A stretch of DNA of 64,000 bases, from contig NZ_CABVIR010000010.1 of the NCBI RefSeq assembly GCF_902498065.1, positions 62,001-126,000 of the forward strand. The letters are read 5' to 3'. Source of the stretch: Pseudomonas fluorescens (GTDB lineage Bacteria > Pseudomonadota > Gammaproteobacteria > Pseudomonadales > Pseudomonadaceae). The notes under the pieces were generated by a model. The model saw only the letters and a list, made by a program, of their open reading frames with translations. It made no database searches and was not told the origin of the DNA. Of the stretch, positions 47,780 through 56,737 are shown in pieces (the first letter of the stretch is position 1; each line of letters opens with the position of its first letter). The translations under genes and the position numbers were made by a program.

Positions 47780-50097
47780 GCCAGTTACCGAATGATTTCG
47801 CCCTGAGCAACCTCAGTCGCCGTGGTTTCCTCAAAGGCGTCGGTGCCACCAGTGCGCTGGTAGTCGCCGCGAGTTGGGGCTGGCAGGACGCGTTCGCCGC
47901 CGAGAAGGAAAAGAAATTCGGCGCCGACGGCATGCCTAACGGTTGGGTTGATGATCCGAAGGTGTACGTCAGCATCGCTGCAGATGGCACGGTGACCGTG
48001 GTCTGCAACCGCTCGGAAATGGGCCAGGGCGTGCGCACCAGTTTGACCATGGTGGTAGCCGATGAACTGGACGCCGACTGGGCTCTGGTGAAAGTGCAGC
48101 AAGCGCCAGGCGACGAGGTGCGCTTCGGTAACCAGGACACCGACGGCTCGCGCAGCATGCGCCATTGGTACGAACCGATGCGCCGCTGCGGTGCTGCTGC
48201 GCGGACCATGCTCGAACAAGCGGCCGCCGAACAGTGGAAAGTTCCGGTCGGCGAGTGCCATGCGCAATTGCACAAAGTCATCCATAAACCGAGCGGTCGT
48301 GAACTGGGTTACGGCGCGCTCGCCGTCGCGGCCGGTGCGCTGGCGGTGCCGCCGCGTGACAGTCTACGACTCAAGGATCCGTCAGAATTCCGCTACATCG
48401 GCAAGGAAGGCACCAAGGCCATCGACGGTGCAGACATCGTCAACGGTCGCGCGATCTACGGCGCCGACGTGCATTTCGATGGAATGCTTTACGCCACCAT
48501 CGCACGTCCGGCGGTCTACGGCGGCAAGGTCAAATCCTTGGATGACAGCGCTGCAATGAAAGTCCCCGGTGTGATCAAAGTCATCCAGATCGAAGGCCGT
48601 CCGCTGCCCTCGGAGTTCCAGCCGTTGGGTGGCGTGGCGGTGGTGGCCAGCAACACCTGGGCGGCCATCAAGGGCCGCGACGCGCTGAAAATCGAATGGG
48701 ACGACGGCCCCAACGCCAGTTACGACTCGATCGCCTATCGCAAGGAAATTGAAGCAGCGTCACTCAAGCCCGGCAAAGTGGTGCGCAATACCGGCAACAT
48801 CGATGAGGCCATGAGCAGCGCCAGCAGCACCGTTGAAGCCTCTTACTATTTGCCGCACCTGGCTCAAGCACCGATGGAGCCGATGGTCGCCATCGCCCGT
48901 TTCAAGGATGGTGTGTGCGAAGCCTGGGCGCCAAGCCAGGCGCCGCAGGTCACCCGTGAGCGAATCGGCGAACGCCTGGGCATTGCGTTCGATAACGTCA
49001 CGTTCCACGTCACCTTGCTCGGCGGAGGTTTCGGCCGCAAGTCCAAGCCGGATTTCATCATCGAAGCAGCGATCCTCGCCAAGGAATTCCCCGGTAAGGC
49101 GGTGCGGGTGCAATGGACCCGTGAAGATGACATCCACTGTTCGTATTTCCACACCGTCTCGGCCGAATACCTGAAGGCCAGTCTGGGCAAGGACGGTCTG
49201 CCGTCGGGTTGGCTGCACCGCACGGTGGCACCGAGTATCACCGCGCTGTTCGCGCCGGGCATGAACCACGAGGCTGCTTTCGAGCTGGGCATGGGCTTTA
49301 CCAACATGGCCTACGCGATTCCCAACGTGCGCCTGGAGAACCCGGAAGCGGCGATTCATACGCGGGTCGGCTGGTATCGCTCGGTGTCGAACATTCCTCA
49401 CGGCTTTGCGATCCAGAGCTTTGTCGATGAACTGGCGCACAAGGCCAAACAGGATCCGCTCAAGTACCAAATCAAATTGCTCGGCCCGGACCGTCAGATC
49501 GATCCGCGCACCTTGAGTGAAGAGTGGAACTACGGCGAGTCGCCGGAGCGCTATCCGATCGACACCGGACGGATGCGCACGGTGCTGGAAACCGCTGCCA
49601 AAGCGGCGGGTTGGGGACGTGAGTTGCCGAAGGGCCGAGGCCTGGGGTTGGCGGTGCATTACAGCTTCGTCACCTATGTGGCGGCGGTGATCGAGGTCGA
49701 AGTCAAAGACGATGGCACATTGATTGTGCACAAGGCCGATATTGCCGTGGATTGCGGCCCGCAGATCAACCCGGAGCGGATTCGCTCGCAGTTCGAAGGT
49801 GCCTGCGTGATGGGCCTGGGCAACGCGGTGCTGGGCGAAATCAGCTTCAAGGACGGCAAGGTCCAGCAGGACAACTTCCACATGTACGAAGTGGCGCGCA
49901 TGTCCCTGGCGCCGAAGGAAGTCGCCGTGCATCTGGTGACTCCGCCGGGCGTTGTGCCGTTGGGCGGTGTCGGTGAACCGGGCGTGCCGCCGATTGCGCC
50001 GGCGCTGTGCAATGCCATCTTTGCCGCCACCGGCAAACGCATCCGCGACTTGCCGGTGCGTTTTCAACTGCAAGGTTGGCAGAAGGCCGAGGCCTGA
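47776..50097 (+). CDS. iorB: Molybdopterin-binding hydroxylase large subunit (IorB-like)
   Basis: A 773-residue large subunit of the xanthine oxidase family. A twin-arginine signal (SRRGFLKG, residues 14-21) predicts export to the periplasm with its iron-sulfur partner. The catalytic Glu is in the conserved GVGEPGVPPIAPAL near the C-terminus, and molybdopterin-binding segments include GGGFGRKSKPDF and GMNHEAAFELG. IorB oxidises isoquinoline; related enzymes oxidise aldehydes or N-heterocycles. The starts and stops couple it to iorA (ATGA) and the xdhC gene (TGATG). Confidence 0.9.
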   Translation: MSQLPNDFALSNLSRRGFLKGVGATSALVVAASWGWQDAFAAEKEKKFGADGMPNGWVDDPKVYVSIAADGTVTVVCNRSEMGQGVRTSLTMVVADELDADWALVKVQQAPGDEVRFGNQDTDGSRSMRHWYEPMRRCGAAARTMLEQAAAEQWKVPVGECHAQLHKVIHKPSGRELGYGALAVAAGALAVPPRDSLRLKDPSEFRYIGKEGTKAIDGADIVNGRAIYGADVHFDGMLYATIARPAVYGGKVKSLDDSAAMKVPGVIKVIQIEGRPLPSEFQPLGGVAVVASNTWAAIKGRDALKIEWDDGPNASYDSIAYRKEIEAASLKPGKVVRNTGNIDEAMSSASSTVEASYYLPHLAQAPMEPMVAIARFKDGVCEAWAPSQAPQVTRERIGERLGIAFDNVTFHVTLLGGGFGRKSKPDFIIEAAILAKEFPGKAVRVQWTREDDIHCSYFHTVSAEYLKASLGKDGLPSGWLHRTVAPSITALFAPGMNHEAAFELGMGFTNMAYAIPNVRLENPEAAIHTRVGWYRSVSNIPHGFAIQSFVDELAHKAKQDPLKYQIKLLGPDRQIDPRTLSEEWNYGESPERYPIDTGRMRTVLETAAKAAGWGRELPKGRGLGLAVHYSFVTYVAAVIEVEVKDDGTLIVHKADIAVDCGPQINPERIRSQFEGACVMGLGNAVLGEISFKDGKVQQDNFHMYEVARMSLAPKEVAVHLVTPPGVVPLGGVGEPGVPPIAPALCNAIFAATGKRIRDLPVRFQLQGWQKAEA

Positions 50098-51080
50098 TGG
50101 ACAGCGTCGATCTGAACGTCCTGCGCAGTGTGCTGGAGTGGCGCCGCGCCGGTCAGCGAGTGGTGTTGTACAGCGTGGTCCAGACCTGGGGCACCGCGCC
50201 TCGGGCCCCTGGCGCGATGCTGGCCCTGCGCGAAGACGGGGTGGTGATCGGTTCGGTCTCCGGTGGTTGTGTCGAGGACGATCTGATTGCCCGGTTGCAC
50301 GATGGCCGGATTCCGGCTGACGGGCCGCCGGTGCAACTGATCACTTACGGGGTCACTCGCGAGGAGGCCGCACGGTTTGGTTTGCCCTGCGGCGGCACGT
50401 TGCGTCTGACTGAGGAGCGCGTCGGTGACCCGGCCTGGGTCGCTGAATTGCTGGCGCGTTGCGAAGCCCATGAAATCGTCGCGCGCTCGCTGGATGTTGC
50501 GACCGGTGACGTGGTGTTGCAGCCGGCGAACAAGAGCGATGTGCTGAGTTTCGACGGTCACACGTTGCGTGCGATCTACGGTCCGCGTTGGCGATTGTTG
50601 CTGATCGGCGCGGGGCAATTGTCCCGTTATGTTGCCGAGATGGCGCGGTTGCTGGATTTCGAAGTGCTGATCTGCGATCCGCGCACCGAATTTGTCTACG
50701 GCTGGGAAGAGCAGCACGGACGCTTTGTCTCCGGTATGCCGGACGAAGCCGTGCTGAACATCCAGACCGACGAACGCACGGCGATTGTCGCGTTGACTCA
50801 CGATCCGCGCCTGGATGACATGGCCCTGCTCACGGCGCTCGATTCCAGGGCGTTTTACGTCGGTGCGCTGGGTTCTCGGGTCAACAGCCTGAAGCGCCGG
50901 GAAAACCTGGCTCAGCTAGGCTTGTCACAAGAGGCCATCGAGCGCTTGCACGGGCCGATCGGTCTGCACATCGGCAGCCATTCCCCGGCGGAAATCGCCT
51001 TGTCGTTGCTGGCCGAAATCGTCGCGATCAAGAACGGCGTCGAGCTGAAGCAGAAGAAGCCGTTGCGGGAGGAGGTATGA
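50097..51080 (+). CDS. XdhC-type molybdenum cofactor chaperone
   Basis: A 327-residue maturation factor with an N-terminal XdhC/CoxI domain (about 20-90, GSVSGGCVEDDLIA) and a Rossmann C-terminal half (about 160-300, LLLIGAGQLSRYVAEMARLL). It inserts the modified molybdenum cofactor into the large subunit. It is coupled to iorB and to the next gene (4-bp overlaps). The protein acts in the cytosol before Tat export. Confidence 0.9.
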   Translation: MDSVDLNVLRSVLEWRRAGQRVVLYSVVQTWGTAPRAPGAMLALREDGVVIGSVSGGCVEDDLIARLHDGRIPADGPPVQLITYGVTREEAARFGLPCGGTLRLTEERVGDPAWVAELLARCEAHEIVARSLDVATGDVVLQPANKSDVLSFDGHTLRAIYGPRWRLLLIGAGQLSRYVAEMARLLDFEVLICDPRTEFVYGWEEQHGRFVSGMPDEAVLNIQTDERTAIVALTHDPRLDDMALLTALDSRAFYVGALGSRVNSLKRRENLAQLGLSQEAIERLHGPIGLHIGSHSPAEIALSLLAEIVAIKNGVELKQKKPLREEV

Positions 51081-51673
51081 CTGAGCCAATCGGCGTCATC
51101 GTGTTGGCAGCGGGGCAGGGCGACCGGTTTCGGCAGGTGGCGGGAGCCGACAAGGATAAGTTGTTGGCGGACTGTACGGGACGCGATGGCGCCGTTCGTT
51201 CCGTAATTGAGCAGGTGCTGGTGAATTTGCCAGCCGGCCTTGAGAAGCGCGTGCTGGTGACGACCGAAGATCGCCCACAAGTGATTCGCATGGCCAAGGC
51301 CTATGGTGTCGAGGTTGTGTTGATCGAATCGACCGGCATGGGCGACAGCATTGCGGCCGGGGTGTCGGCATGCTCGCAGCTCGGTGGCTGGTTGATTGTG
51401 TTGGGAGATATGCCGTTTATTTTGCCTTCCAGTATTGAGCAGGTAGTGGCGGAGATTGCTGATGACGTAATCAGTGTTCCGTTGATCAATGGCGAGTACG
51501 GACATCCCGTGGGTTTTGGGCGTACGTTTGGACCGGCGTTGATGGGATTGTCGGGTGATCGTGGGGCCAAGCCGTTGTTTGCCTCGGCGAAGGTGGTTGA
51601 GGTGGTGGTGGACGATCCCGGGGTGTTGTGGGATGTGGATGTGCCTGAATCACTGATCTTCAAACCGGCATAA
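51077..51673 (+). CDS. mocA: Molybdenum cofactor cytidylyltransferase-like (MocA)
   Basis: A 198-residue nucleotidyltransferase. The signature is VIVLAAGQGDRFRQVAG (about 6-22), then GDMPFILP (about 115). MocA makes the MCD form of the cofactor for xanthine oxidase-family enzymes such as IorAB, so it fits the operon. Its start overlaps the xdhC stop by 4 bp, and it is followed by a REP pair. Confidence 0.85.
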   Translation: MTEPIGVIVLAAGQGDRFRQVAGADKDKLLADCTGRDGAVRSVIEQVLVNLPAGLEKRVLVTTEDRPQVIRMAKAYGVEVVLIESTGMGDSIAAGVSACSQLGGWLIVLGDMPFILPSSIEQVVAEIADDVISVPLINGEYGHPVGFGRTFGPALMGLSGDRGAKPLFASAKVVEVVVDDPGVLWDVDVPESLIFKPA

Positions 51674-51676
51674 ATT

Positions 51677-51773
51677 CCCTGTGGGAGCGAGCCTGCTCGG
51701 GATGGCGGTGGGTCAGCTTGCATCAATGTTGAATGTTAAATCGCCATCGCGAGCAGGCTCGCTCCCACAGGGG
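51677..51773. repeat. REP pair, about 30-bp inverted arms
   Basis: CCCTGTGGGAGCGAGCCTGC and onward is repeated inverted, ending GGCTCGCTCCCACAGGG, with a few mismatches and a 34-bp centre. It sits between convergent mocA and rne. Confidence 0.82.
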
Positions 51774-51796
51774 GCGGTGTATTCGGAGACATAAAA

Positions 51797-51830
51797 AAAA
51801 GCCCCGCCTGGTTCACCAGGCGGGGCTTTT
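51797..51830 (-). terminator. Intrinsic terminator of rne
   Basis: AAAAGCCCCGCCTGG pairs with CCAGGCGGGGCTTTT around a 4-nt loop, 16 bp past the rne stop codon, with an A/T-rich run that gives Ts on the minus strand. Confidence 0.9.
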
Positions 51831-51845
51831 TAGTGGCCGATGGAA

Positions 51846-54800
51846 TCAGACGAGCGGTTTAGGCTCGTGCTCTTTTTCCAGGGCTTGCTCGTGTTGCTCT
51901 ACCGCTTCCTGGACGGAGCGCGGTGCTTCGTCGATCACGGAGTCAACTGGCTCGGCAGTGACTTCAGCAGCCGGGGCAGGAGCTGCCTCGACGACTTCAG
52001 CCACAACCGGTGCCACTTCGACCGGAGCAGCAGCGGCAGCCAGTTCGGCTTCCTTCTGCAGGCGCTCTTCTTCACGCTTGCGACGACGCACTTCACGCGG
52101 GTCGTTCGGCGCGCGGCCACTTGGCGTCAGGGCGCTGGCCGGGGCAGCTTCAACCACTGGCGCAGCCACTTCGGCGACAACAGGGGCTTCAATAACCGGA
52201 GCAGCTTCTGGTTCAGAAGCCACAACCGCAGGCTCAACAGCCGCTACTTCAGCGACCGGCGCTGGAGTTTCGACCGTTACCGGCTCGGCAACCCAGTTGA
52301 AAGCGGTTTGCTCTTCGCGAACTTCACGAACGGTTTCGGTCACGGTTTCAGCGACGGTTTCAGCTTCAACAACCGACTCTGCAACCACGGCAGGCGCTTC
52401 AGCAACAAAGGCTGGCTCAGCGGCTGCTTCGACTTCAGGCTGTGCTTCACGAACCGGGGCCACTTCGACTTCCGGAGCGGAGGTTGCTTCTACAGGCGTG
52501 GTCGCTTCAACGACTGGCGCTTCGACTGGAGCAGTTTCCAGTGTGGCGGCAGTGGCGCGTTCGGCTTGCTCGTTGGCCTGTGCTTCGGCTGGAGCGCTGA
52601 TCACGCTGCTGGCAACGGCTGCGGTAACAGCCAGGCCGGCGGCCAGATCGGCAGCGCTTGGCGCTGCGTTGCTTTCGGCGGCTTCGTTACCTTCAGCGGA
52701 TTCCGATTCTTCCGAACCTTCGATCACGTTGCCGTTGGCATCGCGTTGACGCTCGCGACGGTTGCTGCGACGACGCTGGCCACGGGAGCGGCGGCGTGGA
52801 CGATCGCCTTCGGCGCCTTCCTGACCGTCTTCCTGCAGTTGCTCCTCGTTGCCGGTCAACTCTTCTTCGGCAACAGCGGCAGCGGCTTGCTCGGCACGCG
52901 GTTGACGTTCTTCACGCGGAGGGCGTGGCGCACGTTCTTCACGTGGCTGACGAGCTGGACGCTCTTCAGCAGTAGCAGCAGCCGGAGCAGCAGTCGGAGC
53001 GGCAGCGTCGAGCGGTTCACGCAGTTCACGAACCCGTTCTTCACGCTCGCCACGTGGCTTGCGATCTTCGCGAGGCGCGCGCGGTGCGCGTTCTTCACGA
53101 GGGGCACGTGGTGCACGCTCTTCACGTGGTGCGCGCTCTTCGCGAGCGACTGCCGGAGTTTCTTCACGGGCTTCGCGTGGTTCACGTGGTGCACGTTCTT
53201 CACGCGGTGCACGTTCCTCGCGAGGCTTGCGCTCTTCATCGCGGCGACCGTTACGGTTGCGGCTCTGCTGGCGGCCGTTGCGACGCTCTTCGTTGCGGGC
53301 CGGGCGCTCGGTGGTCGCCGGTTTTTCAACCGCAACCGGAGCAGCAGGCTCTTCCTTGGTTGCAAACAGACCGACCAGCGACTTCACCAGGCCTTTGAAC
53401 AGGCTTGGCTCTGGCACGACGGCCGGTGCAGCAACAGGTGCGGCGACGACTTCGGTCGGAACCGGAGCGTTGGCGCGGGCCGGCGCAGTCTTGACCGCGG
53501 CTTCCTGGCGAACCAGGGTGCGGGTCGCAGCGGCAGGCTGGACTTCTTCGACTTCGGCAGCGGCAGCAGCGATTTCGTAGCTGGACTGGCCGACCGCGGC
53601 TTCCGGGCTGTCATCGCGCAGACGCTGAACTTCGAAGTGCGGCGTTTCGAGGTGATCGTTCGGCAGAATGACAATGCGGGCGCGGGTGCGCAGTTCGATC
53701 TTGGTGATCGAGTTGCGTTTTTCGTTGAGCAGGAAGGCTGCGACCGGAATCGGCACTTGTGCGCGAACTTCGGCGGTGCGGTCTTTCAGGGCTTCTTCTT
53801 CGATCAGGCGCAGGATCGCCAGCGACAGCGATTCAACGTCACGGATGATGCCGGTGCCGTTGCAACGCGGGCAAACAATGCCGCTGCTTTCGCCAAGCGA
53901 TGGACGCAGGCGCTGACGGGACATTTCCAGCAGGCCGAAGCGCGAGATGCGACCGACTTGCACGCGAGCGCGGTCGGCTTCCAGGCATTCGCGGACTTTC
54001 TCTTCCACGGCGCGCTGGTTCTTGGCAGGGGTCATGTCGATGAAGTCGATGACGATCAGGCCGCCGATGTCGCGCAAGCGCAACTGACGGGCGATTTCTT
54101 CGGCCGCTTCAAGGTTGGTCTGCAGGGCGGTTTCTTCGATGTCGCTGCCTTTGGTGGCGCGCGCCGAGTTGATGTCGATGGACACCAGGGCTTCGGTCGG
54201 ATCGATCACGATGGAGCCGCCGGAAGGCAGTTCAACGACGCGCTGGAATGCGGTCTCGATCTGGCTTTCGATCTGGAAACGGTTGAACAGCGGAACGCTG
54301 TCTTCGTACAGCTTGATCTTGCTGGCGTACTGCGGCATCACCTGGCGAATGAAGGTCAGGGCTTCGTCCTGGGCTTCAACGCTGTCGATCAGCACTTCGC
54401 CGATGTCCTGGCGCAGGTAATCGCGGATGGCGCGGATGATCACGTTGCTTTCCTGGTAGATCAGGAATGGCGCGGAGCGATCCAGCGAGGCTTCTTTGAT
54501 GGCGGTCCAGAGTTGCAGCAGGTAATCGAGGTCCCACTGCATTTCTTCGCTGCTGCGGCCCAGGCCGGCAGTGCGCACGATCAGACCCATGTCGGCCGGG
54601 GCAACCAGACCGTTCAGGGCTTCACGCAGTTCGTTGCGCTCTTCACCTTCGATGCGACGGGAGATACCGCCGGCACGCGGGTTGTTCGGCATCAGAACCA
54701 GGTAGCGACCGGCCAGGCTGATGAAGGTGGTCAGGGCGGCGCCCTTGTTGCCACGTTCTTCTTTTTCGACCTGAACGATGACTTCCTGGCCTTCGCTCAG

Positions 54801-55073
54801 GACGTCCTTGATGTTGACGCGGCCTTCAGGGGCTTTCTTGAAGTATTCGCGGGAGATTTCTTTGAGGGGCAGGAAGCCGTGGCGCTCGGAGCCGAAATCG
54901 ACAAAGGCAGCCTCAAGGCTTGGTTCGATGCGAGTAATCCGGCCTTTATAGATGTTGGCCTTCTTCTGCTCGCGTGCACCGGATTCGATGTCCAGGTCGT
55001 AGAGGCGTTGGCCATCTACCAGTGCAACACGCAACTCTTCGGGTTGAGTTGCGTTAATCAGCATTCTTTTCAT
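51846..55073 (-). CDS. rne: Ribonuclease E
   Basis: A 1075-residue endoribonuclease that starts mRNA decay and processes rRNA and tRNA. The catalytic half has the S1 domain (about 36-120) and RNase E/G core; metal ligands D300 and D343 (SIDIN, VIDFIDM) and the zinc-link cysteines C401 and C404 (CPRCNG) correspond to E. coli 303, 346, 404 and 407. The C-terminal half is disordered: an Arg-rich region (about 610-730) with repeated REERAPR and RAPRE, then a long Ala/Val/Glu-rich tail ending EPKPLV. Start ATG 55073 gives the standard MKRMLINATQ; its ribosome binding site is weak. See the long leader at 55074. Confidence 0.95.
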   Translation of the reverse strand: MKRMLINATQPEELRVALVDGQRLYDLDIESGAREQKKANIYKGRITRIEPSLEAAFVDFGSERHGFLPLKEISREYFKKAPEGRVNIKDVLSEGQEVIVQVEKEERGNKGAALTTFISLAGRYLVLMPNNPRAGGISRRIEGEERNELREALNGLVAPADMGLIVRTAGLGRSSEEMQWDLDYLLQLWTAIKEASLDRSAPFLIYQESNVIIRAIRDYLRQDIGEVLIDSVEAQDEALTFIRQVMPQYASKIKLYEDSVPLFNRFQIESQIETAFQRVVELPSGGSIVIDPTEALVSIDINSARATKGSDIEETALQTNLEAAEEIARQLRLRDIGGLIVIDFIDMTPAKNQRAVEEKVRECLEADRARVQVGRISRFGLLEMSRQRLRPSLGESSGIVCPRCNGTGIIRDVESLSLAILRLIEEEALKDRTAEVRAQVPIPVAAFLLNEKRNSITKIELRTRARIVILPNDHLETPHFEVQRLRDDSPEAAVGQSSYEIAAAAAEVEEVQPAAATRTLVRQEAAVKTAPARANAPVPTEVVAAPVAAPAVVPEPSLFKGLVKSLVGLFATKEEPAAPVAVEKPATTERPARNEERRNGRQQSRNRNGRRDEERKPREERAPREERAPREPREAREETPAVAREERAPREERAPRAPREERAPRAPREDRKPRGEREERVRELREPLDAAAPTAAPAAATAEERPARQPREERAPRPPREERQPRAEQAAAAVAEEELTGNEEQLQEDGQEGAEGDRPRRRSRGQRRRSNRRERQRDANGNVIEGSEESESAEGNEAAESNAAPSAADLAAGLAVTAAVASSVISAPAEAQANEQAERATAATLETAPVEAPVVEATTPVEATSAPEVEVAPVREAQPEVEAAAEPAFVAEAPAVVAESVVEAETVAETVTETVREVREEQTAFNWVAEPVTVETPAPVAEVAAVEPAVVASEPEAAPVIEAPVVAEVAAPVVEAAPASALTPSGRAPNDPREVRRRKREEERLQKEAELAAAAAPVEVAPVVAEVVEAAPAPAAEVTAEPVDSVIDEAPRSVQEAVEQHEQALEKEHEPKPLV

Positions 55074-55710
55074 GTAGTACCGTCGGTTTCCGGGCTGCCG
55101 GAAACGGCGTTCGGCACACACGACTTCTCACGGTCGGTGTCAGGTGCGTCAGGAGTGGTTGGCCATTCCCGTGTCCAGCGATGTCCGGCCAATGTGGGCC
55201 TTTGTCGCGACGTACGCGTCCTGCTTGCTGTGGCTACTTAAGCACTCAGTCAGGAGGAGGAATCAACCAGCGGCTGTGGACGAGATGAAGCGTCTTGATA
55301 AAGCCTATTGCTACACAGTCCAGCGGTTGTGCATCTCCACCCTACACGTATCCCTGATAATTCGGGTGCTGCCGCGCGCAGAATCCGCAGCGGGTTGGCA
55401 TTTACCGTGAGCTCCGAAAGGGGAGGTCACGCATCATGGCTAATTTAGGCGTTGTTTCCGAAGCGTTCGCTCGGGGTCATTCGCAGCTGACTGCACTTTG
55501 TGAACTGGCCGTGAATATTGGCTCGCGTAGCGAGTGAAAACTCTGCTTTGCGGCGTGATTCAGGCCTCATGTCACCTGCGCTCGTTACACCTGCAAACTC
55601 CACCGTTACGTAGCGAAAGCCCCGTAGGACGGCCTCGCGTCCTGGTGAATTGCATTGGTCAGGGCCGGTTTTTGACCGTTGGTCCGCTGTCCAGGCCGCT
55701 TTTGGCGGCG
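55074..55710 (-). promoter_or_regulatory. Long 5' leader of rne, about 630 nt
   Basis: From the promoter at 55717-55745 to the start codon there is no accepted gene on either strand. E. coli RNase E autoregulates through a structured leader of about 360 nt; a leader this long is consistent with such control but its folding was not computed. The rluC promoter would lie at its upstream end on the other strand; no good box pair was found there. Confidence 0.6.
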
Positions 55711-55716
55711 TTCGCG

Positions 55717-55745
55717 ACTATAGCAGTAATGATTAAGTGCTTCAA
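55717..55745 (-). promoter_or_regulatory. Promoter of rne
   Basis: On the minus strand, TTGAAG (55740-55745), a 17-bp spacer, and TATAGT (55717-55722). It is close to the sigma-70 consensus and points toward rne, with a start near 55710. It lies 30 bp from the divergent rluC start codon. Confidence 0.7.
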
Positions 55746-55774
55746 TTCCATAAAAAATTGATATCATCCGCGCC

Positions 55775-56737
55775 ATGACGACTACTGCCCCCTCGACCCC
55801 AGCCGTACAACTGCTTGAGGTCTCGCCGGAATATGCCGGCCAACGTATTGATAACTTCCTTCTCGCTCGGCTCAAAGGCGTGCCCAAGACCCTGATTTAC
55901 CGCATTTTGCGCAAAGGCGAAGTGCGAGTGAACAAAGGTCGGATCAAGCCCGAATACAAGCTGCAGGCGGGCGATATCGTGCGCGTGCCGCCGGTTCGCG
56001 TGCCCGAGCGCGACGAACCTGTGCCGCTGGCCCAAGGCCTGCTGCAGCGACTCGAAGCCTCGATTGTCTACGAAGACAAAGCGCTAATCGTGATCAACAA
56101 GCCTTGCGGCATTGCGGTTCATGGCGGCAGCGGGCTGACTTATGGCGTGATCGAAGCCTTTCGTCAGTTGCGTCCGGATTGCAAGGAGCTCGAGCTGGTT
56201 CACCGCCTGGACCGTGACACTTCCGGCCTTCTGATGATCGCCAAGAAGCGCAGCATGCTGCGTCACTTGCACACGGCCTTGCGCGGCGATGGCGTCGATA
56301 AGCGCTATATGGCGCTGGTGCGCGGTAACTGGGCGGCCTCGATCAAGCAGGTCCGGGCGTCGCTCGGCAAGAGCAATCTGCGTTCCGGCGAGCGCATGGT
56401 CGAAGTCGACGAGGAGGAGGGCAAGGAGTCTGTGACCGTGTTCAAGGTCCTGCGTCGTTTCGGCGACTTTGCCACCCTGATCGAAGCCAAGCCGATCACC
56501 GGGCGGACTCACCAGATTCGCGTTCACACCTTGCATGCCGGGCATTGCATCGCCGGCGACACCAAGTACGGCGACGAAGGTTTCAGTAAGGAAATCCGCG
56601 ACCTCGGCGGTAAGCGCCTGTTTCTGCATGCTTACATGCTGACTGTGCCGCTGCCGGATGGCGGCGAGTTGAAGTTGCAAGCGCCGGTGGATGAAATGTG
56701 GGCCAAGACCGTGGAGCGCCTGAGTGCACCCATCTGA
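55775..56737 (+). CDS. rluC: 23S rRNA pseudouridine synthase RluC
   Basis: Modifies U955, U2504 and U2580 (E. coli numbering) of 23S rRNA. The 320-residue enzyme has an N-terminal S4 domain (about 15-75) and the catalytic motif HRLDRDTSGLLM with the essential Asp at about 149, followed by ITGRTHQIRVH. It diverges from rne in a standard Pseudomonas arrangement. Its stop lies 14 bp inside the following HAD gene. Confidence 0.93.
   Translation: MTTTAPSTPAVQLLEVSPEYAGQRIDNFLLARLKGVPKTLIYRILRKGEVRVNKGRIKPEYKLQAGDIVRVPPVRVPERDEPVPLAQGLLQRLEASIVYEDKALIVINKPCGIAVHGGSGLTYGVIEAFRQLRPDCKELELVHRLDRDTSGLLMIAKKRSMLRHLHTALRGDGVDKRYMALVRGNWAASIKQVRASLGKSNLRSGERMVEVDEEEGKESVTVFKVLRRFGDFATLIEAKPITGRTHQIRVHTLHAGHCIAGDTKYGDEGFSKEIRDLGGKRLFLHAYMLTVPLPDGGELKLQAPVDEMWAKTVERLSAPI

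Noticed and set aside
48760..50073. A 437-codon minus-strand frame opposite iorB
   Set aside because: It is rich in Arg, His and Gln as expected from a mirror frame of GC-rich coding DNA, and iorB has clear molybdenum hydroxylase motifs.
51840..55241. A 1133-codon open frame on the plus strand and a 338-codon one at 51733, opposite rne
   Set aside because: They are mirror images of rne. RNase E is supported by conserved catalytic residues and a terminator. The plus-strand product is low-complexity (Phe/Gly/Arg-rich) and has no recognisable domain.
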